This document shows, one piece after another, positions 1 to 9,774 of a stretch of 64,000 bases of DNA (position 1 is the first letter of the stretch; each line of letters opens with the position of its first letter). The notes beneath the pieces are model-generated. The model had not been told where the DNA came from. It saw only the letters and a list, made by a program, of their open reading frames with translations, and did no database searches. A program made the position numbers and the translations under genes. The DNA is from Ligula intestinalis (taxonomy: Eukaryota > Platyhelminthes > Cestoda > Diphyllobothriidea > Diphyllobothriidae), in NCBI GenBank assembly GCA_036362985.1, contig JAYGXS010000004.1, positions 29,874,981 to 29,938,980 on the forward strand. The letters are read 5' to 3'.

Positions 1-2255
1 AGCGCATTTTAGGTTAGGAGAATTCTGGACAATGCGGGCTAACCTCCGAGATCTACTGTAGGCACTGTTTGCCCTGTAGGGGAGGGGTTGGAGAACCAAC
101 TGTCTACAGGCCTCGACAGCAGTGAAACCGGTTATACACACACGCATAATGAAGCTCGGTTAAGTAGAAAACATGTACGCACAGCCCACAGTCGCGCCGT
201 CCGATGGCGATGGCAGGTTTGGCTCAAGAACGCAGCTGTACTAAATAAGCAACCCCCCCTCCCCACCCTGAACCTCATGATCCAGTCCTTTGATTTTCAG
301 CCGGGCTTGCCGACAGACTGCCGCCTGCCTGCCCAGCAGCGTGCGTGTGCGGGGGGGGGGCACGGCGGTGGAGAACCACGACGACGAATGTGGAGGGGGA
401 GAGAGAGATGGCTATGAAATGATCGGTGGGAGGAGGAGACGGAGGGGTGGAGGGACGGATACCATGGAAGCGATCGCGCGAAGGAGCCTAGACTGAACAA
501 TCAGGGTAGACGACATGCCCCGCCCGCCCCTCGGACAGAACAGAGAAAAACCGTACTGACAGAGAGCAATGAAGTTGGTCTGACGTCTGAGTCGCGCATA
601 TTACATTCTCATGATCTCGAAATAGTTCGCCTCAAGTTAAACAAAGTCGCCGCTACCTTTGGGTAATAAAAGAGAACAGCAGAGCTATCCACTCTGAGAG
701 CAACGGCTTAAAAAGGCCGCAAGTTCTGAGGGGAACTCGTAAAAGATAACAAGCATTGGGCGCAGTGGAGGAGACCCCGGGAGATTAAATAGAGTTTAAA
801 AGATTACACAGAATTCGAAAAGTTATTGGTTTGTTTCGTTGAATTTCTCAAATAACGTGCAGTCCTCTGAGAGGATTGGTAGCCGAAATATCGAAAAATT
901 GACTCCGGTCAGCGTCAAGTTCTTAAATAACCGACGCGGGGGACAGGGTCAATCATTGAAGCCTTTACCGTCATCTATTAATCGTCATCGTGAGAGGGTG
1001 AAGCCTCGGTATGTTACACAAAGCAAGCAAGTTTCACTGACAATTTTAGCATGCTATTTCTATCCTAAGGCAAAAAGCAATAAATTAGGATGACTACTTC
1101 AGATCTCACTATGCACTTCTCGTTTTTTACACAAATATATTGCGATTCGGCACAAAAATCTAAATTAACATAGCGCATGTATTACAGCATATCTTTTGCG
1201 AATAAGGAAGCCTTTTTAAGAAGCGGGTAAAACTTAAAAATAGGTGCAAAACTCAAAAAAACTAAGAAGTCAGGTAAAGACTCGAGTCCGGGTGGGTTTA
1301 TAATACAAACACTACAATAAACACAAGAGATCTGGTGATACATTTCGAGTAGAGAGAGTAATTGCGGTTAGACGCAGTGACCACGGAATGGGCACAATCC
1401 TCTCTGCGCAACACACAGACACACCAGCTGAAAGGGTTACACTGAGATTTTCAACGCATCTGAGGTGGAATACACATGGTCGATCGCCCGGAGGAACACA
1501 GTATTGCCAGCAAAGAAAAGAACGGCCATTTCTGGCTTATTAGTCGTCGTGAGCCAGTTATAACAACCTTTTAACATGCAGGCCAGACTATCATGACTGC
1601 ACGGCACTCGCTGGAGTCGGCCATGGAAAGGCGTAGCTGCCAACGGATGGACCGTAGTCCACAGCCGACCTAGATGTCATACTTACACCTAGCGCCCCAA
1701 ATAAAGTCTAAATTAACCACGTTATCATGAAGTGACCATTCCAGTTGCCCTTGCCTTTGTATTTGCCGGCAATACTCTCTGCCTGGACCGCTAGTCGCTA
1801 TGGCTGCCGTCAGAGCGCGAGAAATGGCACCCAAGGCAAAACAGGACGTGTTAGTACCGTTAACGATCGATGAATGTTCATCAATGAGGAGGAGCATGGT
1901 CAAATGTATTCATAGCAAAAGAAATCCAAAATAATAGAATGGTCCTACATCAGTCACCAATTCTCGGCTCATAAGAAACATAAATGAGAATTCGAATTAA
2001 AAATGAGCGAACAGTCCGTGAGAAACTATGCCTGCGTGTAAAAAAAATAACCTGTCACGCTATCAAAAAGCAGATGGGGAGTGGGAATATTCCACTGGAT
2101 GACTCATATAAACACCACATTACTGAGTGATTGCAGTCCAACCCTTCGTTGTGAAAATAATTAAGGCCATGATTACTAGCGCACCACAGCAAGTAAATAA
2201 ACTGTTAGGGCGGAAAGGAGAGGTGGCAGAGTTGCTTAATTTATTTTATCCGATT
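1..2255. other. No gene recognised
   Basis: Short chance ORFs on both strands with no family motif. A GC-rich patch with a run of ten G lies near 350-360. The missing 3' exons of POLRMT were looked for here on the minus strand and not found. Confidence 0.5.
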
Positions 2256-2259
2256 GGGG

Positions 2260-2590
2260 AAAATTTGCGGCCTCGGAGGAAATCGAACTCACACAGCAGG
2301 GCAGGTTTTTGCGCAACCAACCCTCAATCATTGAGCTACGAGGCTCATCATGAGCCATGAATTTAATCAGACTTGGGTCGATTTTACACGCCCAACTAAC
2401 TGCCTGCATGGAATCAACCATTACGGAGCAGCGAGCTAACTGCCCAGGCCAGATTTCCTAAGCAATAATCTAGAATCCAAAAGAATGACTACAAGGCTTA
2501 ATTAATTGTTGGGGAAGGGAGGCAGATTCGGTAAATTCAGTTGACACAGTTTCCGCGAATTTTTGACAATTGGATCAACTGAAGAAAATA
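2260..2590 (-). repeat. tRNA-derived SINE plus shared 3' body
   Basis: On the minus strand an A-box-like TAGCTCAATGATTGAG (about 2322-2340) and B-box-like GTGAGTTCGATTTC (about 2280-2295) sit in tRNA-like spacing. The + side from 2344 to 2590 shares many blocks with 59130-59430 (for example GATTTCCTAA, ATGGAATC, GAGCTAACTGCCCA / GAGCTGACTGCCCA), so the two are copies of one family. Confidence 0.6.
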
Positions 2591-2824
2591 AATGTCCCCG
2601 TGTTTATAGAGAGGAAATAACTCAGAACTCGGATGGCTTCAACCAATGTTCTTTCTCGTTTCATTCCTGACTTAAGACGCCTATAGGTGAGATTCGTCAT
2701 GTTAGCTGACGACTTCATGATGATCAACTACACATCGATGGTGTTGCAATACAAAAACAACCTCCTATGCCCCTGCAGGGCATGCCAACAAGTAAATAAA
2801 GAAGAATGAGATGTGATCACGGAA

Positions 2825-2995
2825 AGAATGATCCGACTAACTGGCTGTTTCGGATTTTCACTCGAACGCAGCAACAGATAAGGGCAAAGCATGCAGACGG
2901 AATGCACTTCTTCATAGGCAGTAGCGGCCGCGAGACCACATATTCAGTAAACACGAAACAAATGGTTGTAAATACTCACTTCGTTACGCGAATCT
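2825..2995 (+). repeat. Dispersed repeat D, copy 1
   Basis: Shares ordered blocks with 45840-45990: TTTCGGATTTTCACTCGAAC, GATAAG, GCACTTCTT, GCAGTAG and GCGACCAC-like. No coding content recognised. Confidence 0.5.
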
Positions 2996-5726
2996 GAGCT
3001 GTTAATTGCCGTAGTTTAATCAATTGTGAGTATGATAAACTCTATGACCGTCATCTTATTTTCTAGCGCAATGGGCTCTCCCTCCAGAGGCACCACTAAC
3101 ATTTCGCCTGGACAAACACAGGTTCCAAAGCCATAGCCGCTGAGTGATTATCATGCAAATAACCACGATGGCTTATACATTTTTGAAGAGCAGTTCTTTT
3201 CGATAAATTCTCGTCGGGCCAGTACATTTATAGAGGAATGGGGTATAAGGTAAAACGTGTTCGTTTTTTCCGTATGAGTGAGTCATGGAAATAGGGTGGG
3301 AGGTCGGTAAGAGAAGGCTGGTTAAGAGAGCAGGGTCTGGTAAAGCCAGCCTTGGAGAGGTGGGAGGGAGACAAACAGAACGCGGAAAGGTGCGTGCCAC
3401 TAAGCAACTGCGGGCCGCGCCAGACGCGGAGCTTATAGGTGGTTCATTTGTGCACACAACGCCGGCTTTATCAACCTGATAGCGGTCGCTTCTGTTGTTG
3501 TAAGCAGGCGTTGACCCGGACACTTTGAATAGGTTTGTGCATTACCATTATTTATATTGCTTGATGACTAGTCTTCATGTATTTCTAATAAACATTGTGT
3601 GCTGATATTCCCACTGGCTTCTTACTTTTTGGATGTCTGCCATCATTATCGCGCCTTATAGTGGATTTATAGTGTTAGGACAAAACTAGGAGACAGGGGA
3701 CGCAGAAGAAACATTAAGTACCGGCTCTAATCACAAGGAAGCTGCTACGCTATCCCACAAACCCCAGTGCGCAGGGGCATTACAACAGAGCGTCTTTTAC
3801 TCGATGGATTTTACGACCCGATTGGATGACTGCTGATGCTAAGCACTAGCGTCATATAAGTCGCTTACCCGAACACTCTTTTTTTGGCCACCACCACCGC
3901 CACAATCTTTGCTAACAAAGAGAACTTTGGCGAATTATAGTTGTCGTTCTACTGGAAGTCGCGTTTCAGTTTTTATTAACAAAATAGGGCGTTTTGAAAT
4001 GAATGTCGGCCTTTAATTATGACAGATGGACGGCTTCCCAGACCGGATGAGTTGGAGGAAATTCACTTAGGGGAGCAGTATTTCGGCATGGGAGCAAACT
4101 AAGTTCTCTCGCTCCAGCTGAAGGAAATCGGACAATGTGAAGTCCTGAAGAAACCAATATGCCTTTTGGTGTAAATAAACCCAATATATAAGTATATACA
4201 GGAAGGTTTGTGCCCTAAAAGGTTCCGTTTTTTGTTTGAAAAGACGCTTTTCTGCCACAAATAAAAATTCCCAAAGTAATAGTGAAATGCAGCATAAGTT
4301 CTCGGCAGGGATGACTGCGATGAACGGCATGTTTGCGGGCTAGCCGCAATTTCAAAACGTAAAAGGTAACGCGTGAATTGCTTGAGAAGCATTCTACTAT
4401 TCTCACACATATGCTGCGGAAGGGCTACGTTAATGGAGCATAGGACTAGATGTAAGCGACTGAGGCCTGGCAAGTTGGGACAGTAGTCGGGAAAGGGCAT
4501 TAACGGATGAAAATTCAACTACTTTATGCCGGAGCCAACTTCGGACCAAAAGGGTCTAGGTTGCCTTCATTCATTTGCACAATAGACCGTTAGGTATCAG
4601 GCTTCCCATATAAGGCTTTCTAACGCAGGCCAATGCAACAGTTATAACAGTTGTGAGCCCAAGACCAATAACGCCACTCCGGAGGTGAAGGTCTTTGTCC
4701 CTGTATGGCAGCGCTATACAAATTAATCGATTGAGTGCGTTCGGATTAGAGGCTCAGATTTCCAGCAATTCGCGACTTGTCTTGCTTCTGCCACGGGCGA
4801 TTATCGTCGTGGCTGCAAAGTTAGACTCTTGACTGGTTTTGCAGGTGTGAACAGCCACCTGTGATAATCTGCCATCCGCCATCTCACAGCCAGCTTATGT
4901 TCGCGCATGCGTGATCCGAGCATGTGTCCAGTCTTACCTGATTGTTAAAAGGACAGCTTAGGCATGGGAGGCGATACACCAGAACCCGACTGCCGATTTA
5001 ATCGATCCTTGACACTTTCATAACCCTGCTGCGCACAGTAGTTTAGCACAGGTAGGCAATTTCAACAGCTAATTCTATAACAATACACTTGGTCTCCTCT
5101 GACAAGTTCTTGGTGTATGGCAGGGCATGCCATAGCTGTTGTTTCTGGTTGGATCATCTAGGGGACGAACACGTAAGCATCGGCATAGGAAGGAATTCAG
5201 ACAGTCCCGACTGTATAAACTGGCCGTGCATTTTGTTGAAGTCGGTTGTTTTGCAGTGCCTTCCTTCAAATACGGCCGATACAGCAAACCGTCAAAAGTA
5301 GTTCCAAAGCACGAATTACCTTGGTAAAGGCGTTCCAGATCCATCTTTATATGCTAGTTCCAACCAACTTTTCAGAAGATTCGGTACATATGGTAAACTT
5401 CCAAGAGGCGTTGTCAAAAAACATACGGAAGACTGATACGGGCATTGATCGACTATGTGTCAATTAATAACTTGCAAGGATTCAACCAGAAATAACCATC
5501 AGAGTATCCTTTATTTACGCCGATGACACTTCATGGCGCAACAGGACTGGCTGAAAGTGGCCCAGTTTCTGAAAACAGAAAGGTCCACTTTTGCCCTGCA
5601 GTCAAGACGGATATTTCCTTCAAAACTGGACCAGTTTCCAGTCCAGTTTTGAACGATTTAACTATAAGCGGCGAAGTGAGCAGTCTGGAAGCGTGTGGAG
5701 TTAATTAAAATGTTTCTGCACAGAAG
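2996..5726. other. No gene recognised
   Basis: Only short unsupported ORFs. 5540-5660 has several copies of a CCAGTTT/AAACTGG motif in both orientations that could fold locally. Confidence 0.45.
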
Positions 5727-5856
5727 ACAAAGACGCAATCACTGAGGCAGCAATTTTATCAGTCTGAGCTTTCGGCTTCACACAAGAGGCCGCCTTCAGA
5801 AAAAATAAGAAAACAGCAAATAGAACAGATGATACCGTGAGACGGCGTGAGCGTGG

Positions 5857-5869
5857 ACCAATCACGAAT
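5857..5869. repeat. Target site duplication, left
   Basis: accaatcacgaat; the same 13 bases recur at 8155-8167, flanking the LINE. Confidence 0.85.
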
Positions 5870-8154
5870 CAATAGGCTATCAATAGTCCACATGCTAACG
5901 GGTGATTTGAAACTCATATTGGACGACTTCAATGCCCACGATGACTTATGTTTCTCTAGCCTTTCCTGTATAAGAGGTGCTTCAATAGCTGAGGAGATCA
6001 AAAACACCAACTTTGGGGTCCTGAACACGGATGGAACGTCAACGAGACTCCCTCATGCAGGTACTTGTGCTAGCCCTGACATTTCTATTGTAAGTTGCAC
6101 CTATTACTATCTTCCTCATGGGACTGTCTATGCAAACTGAGCTGTGACCATCTCCTGATAGTTATCACAATCAGTACACATGCTTCCCCGATTCGTAACG
6201 CTCACAAGTGCTTTATGAATCTGCGTAAAGCCAACTGGCCCGGTTTCCTTAGTGAAACTGAGAATCTCTTTGACCAGGTCCCTTTCCCTCCAGATGTCCA
6301 CCAGGGTGTATCGATTTTCAATCACATCATACATACCGCCTCTAAGCACAACATTCCTGCGGGAAAGGTCTTTGATCCCATCCCAGGATACCCTACCGAT
6401 GCGGCCACCTTATCCAGAGAACGTGAGGTCACCCGAGCTCAAAACCCTCAGCACCCGTCGTTACCGGCCACGACCTTAGAGATCTCCCGACTGGTCAATG
6501 AACACAAGAGGACCATATGGCAAGAAAAGCTAGCCACTTTCTCCAGCCGCACCAACACCAGCAAGTTATGGCAAACAATCAAATCCATCGGTAGAGGGGC
6601 GCCTGCCCCTCCCAAACAGGTATTCAAATTCAATGGTATACCGAAGAAGACAGACAGAGACATTCCCAACCAATTCAATGTGCAAGTCACCACGGTTGCA
6701 GTCCATAAATCCTCAACGAATTCGAGGATCGTCAAACACGGGTCTTGCAAACCTTTACTGATGCCACTCCAGTTCTCAGCTCATGATACCACAACCGCGA
6801 TTAAGCGTGCTAAAAACGCTAAGGCGTTTGGACCCGACGACATTACGATGGTAAACCTAAAACACCTAGGCCCTAGAGGTGTCGAATTCTTGACAATGTT
6901 GTTTAATCTGTCTCTAGCCACGTGCTAGCTGGAAAATGGCCCATATCCTCCCCAACCACAAAGCGGGTTAAGACTCCGCTGTCTCTGACAGTTACCGCCC
7001 GATCTCGCTTCTCAGCCCAGCCGTGAAAATACTTGAGCGTCTCATTCTCCTCTCGCTCAATAGACATGCCAACCTCCAAGAGCACCAACACAGTTTCAGA
7101 GCTTTCCAATCTACGTGGTCAGCCCTACGTGTCACGGACCGCATTGCATGTAGTTTCAACAAAAAGAAACCTGCAGACAGAGCATTAATGGTCGCCCTCG
7201 ACCTTACTAAAGCTTTTGACTCGGTTAACATTGACGCCTTGATGACAGCTCTCGTGGATTCGTCTCTACCGAACGAGCTCCGCAGATAGCTGAACTGCTA
7301 TCTCCGTGGCAGACAAACGCGAGTCAAATTTTCGGACACGCTATCCAAAGCCCACAACTCTAAGACAGGAGTTCCTCAAGGTTCTGTCATTTCACCAACG
7401 CTATTCAACATCTACATGGCTGACCTCCCGAATCCCCCCTGAAGTCGAAATGGTGTCTTACGCTGATGACATCACCCTGCTGTCCTCTCACCCTAACTAT
7501 CGCATGGCTGCCGATCCCTTAAATAACTACATCCCCAGTTCAGTCCGGCACCTAGACGATAAGCAACTGAAGCTATCCGCGCCCAAGTCCTCAGTAACTC
7601 TGTTTACACCGGACCCTAACGAATACAAGTCCCATCTTCCAATTAAGGTGGAGGGCAACGACATTTCTTGTCAGTATCCTAAACTCCTGGGCCTCACTCT
7701 CGACCCGACACTGGCTCTACACCACCATACTGACATCCAAGCCAACGCTCAACGCTCCTCCGCCGGTCTCCGACGTCATGGCCAGAGAACGTAGGGCCAA
7801 CCTGTCCAGAAACGCCAGAACCAGACTATCCCAGCTGCGTTCCGGGTTCTCCACGCTGTTGAATTAATTCAAATGCCGTCTCACCTCATGCTTCGACAAC
7901 GTCACAGAAAATTGTCCCAACTGCCTCCTGCCTTCTCACACAACATGCCACCTCTTCGACTGCCCAGCCAACCATACGGACCTCACGCCTAAGGACCTAT
8001 GGCTTTGCCCAGATAAAGTCGCCGAATTTCTATATCTTTCCTAAACGTTTTATACCCTTCTTTTTATTCTTTATACCTTCATCTTTCTTCAAAATTTTAT
8101 ACCATGTATTGCTGGCAAAGTAGGTTAAGGGAGTAAGCTAGTACAACAAAAACA
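5870..8154 (+). mobile_element. Jockey-like non-LTR retrotransposon, 5'-truncated and decayed
   Basis: Reading from the start: the end of the endonuclease (GDLKLILDDFNAHDDL; ASPDISIVS), a linker, then reverse transcriptase blocks AKAFGPDDITMVNLK, SYRPISLLSPAVKILERL, ALDLTKAFDSVN, GVPQGSVISPTLFN and SYADDITLLS (catalytic YADD at 7459-7470). The C-terminal tail has a Cys/His cluster (CPNCLLPSHTTCHLFDC) and TPKDLWLCPDKVAEFL, as in the copies at 9.0-9.3 and 43.2-44.1 kb. Several in-frame stops and shifts (about 6926, 6970, 7288, 7866) make it non-functional. The 13-bp target duplications define the ends; the 3' end is a short A/C-rich tail. Confidence 0.9.
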
Positions 8155-8167
8155 ACCAATCACGAAT
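8155..8167. repeat. Target site duplication, right
   Basis: accaatcacgaat; identical to 5857-5869. Confidence 0.85.
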
Positions 8168-8429
8168 GCCACCCCTACCTACTCGTAGCTGGACTACAAA
8201 AACATGCGAATGTTTACTGTGATCTCATTTTCACTGACGATGGTCTCTTGTTTGAAGTCGAAAGCTCAGACTGATACAATTTCCCTATCAGTGGCTGCAC
8301 CTTCTTGTCTTCTTTATAACAAGAACCTGGGGCACGCATATTTGCTTTGATTCATGAACTGTTTCTACCGGTTTAATTCCCGAGTCAGATCTGATAGAAC
8401 GGAAGACTGCCTAGTTGACAAGTCACAGA

Positions 8430-8600
8430 AATATATATTTTCTGTTGGATATATTATGCACGCAAGAGACCATCTGAATGCTCTCACGGACACGTTGACC
8501 ACACCTGCAGCTAAAATTTGTACATGTATATATGTTACTCACTCTTTTATAGTAACATATTTTATGTTGGATATTTCATGCATACTGTTTTTAATAGGGT
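8430..8600 (+). repeat. CR1-like LINE 3' untranslated fragment
   Basis: Matches the reverse complement of 59890-60000, the region just 3' of the minus-strand CR1 ORF: TTGGATATATTATG, CAAGAGACCAT/CAAGAGACTAT, AAAATTTGTACATGTAT. The 121-codon frame over this stretch is therefore not a gene. Confidence 0.6.
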
Positions 8601-9017
8601 CTTCAAAGGCATTGCCTACTACCCTAAATATACTGAACTATATAACTCACATAGATCAACTAACGAAAAACCACAGATTAAAAATGTTTCTGGCTGATGC
8701 AGTGACCAGTGTCACATGAGAGCTCGACGATTGATATCGACTGCGTGGTTCACGGCAGGCTGACTTGCGCTGCACCTGGCGAACTCCCTCTTACTTTTGT
8801 ACCTGGACCCGGTGTCATGAGAGGAAGACCGGGGGCAGGAGATAACACAGACAGCTGGCCCCGCGTAAGTCATTACTTACATTACCACAAAGCAGCCCCT
8901 GTTACAACAAACAGTTGACCAGGCCTTGAACACAACAAAAACTAGGGGTAATGGCACCGATTCCAGCTCTAACTGCTAGCGCGTACGTGCAACCACACCT
9001 CATCACCGGGTCGCCAG

Positions 9018-9345
9018 TACCAACACCGGCTCGACCCGTCCGCATAGGCCGACAGCTATTCCGACTGCGGCGTCTCTCTACATGACTGCCAACATTTTCC
9101 ACCCGCAGTTCCCGCTCAAATAATCAACTCACTTCCGTGGACCTTCGGTTCAAGCCGGTTGAGGTCCCGACGGCGGCGTCGCTCCGCATGACTGCCAGCA
9201 TCTTTAACCTGCAGTTCCCGGTCAGATAACCAACTCACCCCGTGGATCTTCGGTTCAAGCCAGTTGAGGTCTCGGCTTTTTTACGTCTTCCAACTAAAAC
9301 CCGTTTGGATTCCAGCGGGGACTCTGCACTTGGCAAGGACTTTGG
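9018..9345 (+). repeat. Jockey-like LINE C-terminal/3' fragment, tail partly tandem-duplicated
   Basis: The start reads QYQHRLDPS as in 43857-43880. The block from TGCGGCGTC to TTGAGGTC occurs twice in a row (about 9060-9170 and 9171-9275, period about 105 bases; GTTCAAGCCGGTTGAGGTC and GTTCAAGCCAGTTGAGGTC). It ends with a TTGGATTCCAGCGGGGA block also seen at 44034-44050. Stops throughout. Confidence 0.75.
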
Positions 9346-9503
9346 CAAGGATGGGGAGCCAGCATCACATAAACATCAGTTGACTTCTTGCAAATGAATT
9401 CTACACTAGGACTGAGGCGCACGAAAAGCCCTCAGAACAGATGAACACCCTCTGCTCAGACTTTAAATGAAAGCAGGACTGTAAGAGGAAAGCAATGCTT
9501 CAC

Positions 9504-9774
9504 CCACCACTTCAGTCACATCACCGTAGACATCTCGCGGACGTTCACAGTCGCGAAGGCTAACCGAGACAGCACCGCGTTCGTCTCTGCCCATGGCTGC
9601 GTAATGCTGCAGGCCATTGCAGGAACCATCCTGATGGACAGGGAAGAAGCTCACGTAGTCGGCCGGGTCCAGTTCGCCGGTGTGCGGGCTCCGGTGTCTG
9701 AGGGCTGCAGCCAGCTCGCGACAACAGGCAAGCGTCTGCCAGGGCTCCTCCTGTTCACGCCACCATCCACGACC
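9504..9774 (-). CDS. POLRMT: POLRMT exon: palm motif A with catalytic Asp
   Basis: 90 codons plus one base; acceptor GTTCAG beside a TG/CA run, donor most likely G|GTGAAG. It reads [10 protein letters not shown], then [20 protein letters not shown], the T7-like motif A; the Asp in HQDGS is the metal-binding catalytic residue. It continues [13 protein letters not shown]. About eight residues (RHRSPHTG) are inserted before DPADYV compared with human. Alternative GT donors lie 4 and 7 bases upstream of the chosen one. Confidence 0.97.

Larger units (their letters stand above)
5727..8316 (+). mobile_element. Penelope-like element remnant with inverted end arms, interrupted by a LINE
   Basis: Left arm 5727-5810 (TATCAGTCTGAGCTTTCGG) is matched in inverted orientation by 8233-8316 (GTCGAAAGCTCAGACTGATA). 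Between them, 5835-5869 matches the 3' tail of the PLE at 18385-18412 (GAGACGGCGTGAGCGTGGAC), and the tail resumes after the LINE at 8155-8240 (ACCCCTACCTACTCGTA). Reverse transcriptase and endonuclease are deleted in this copy. The left part also matches 15440-15540. Confidence 0.7.

Noticed and set aside
88..500. Overlapping ORFs in the GC-rich patch
   Set aside because: Frames on both strands arise from GC-rich low-complexity DNA; no motif seen.
3173..3523. 116-codon minus-strand ORF
   Set aside because: Low-complexity overlap with a + strand frame; no domain or exon boundary evidence.
8354..8719. 121-codon + strand ORF
   Set aside because: Its bases match the reverse complement of the CR1 3' untranslated region at 59890-60000, so the open frame is a by-product of a repeat.
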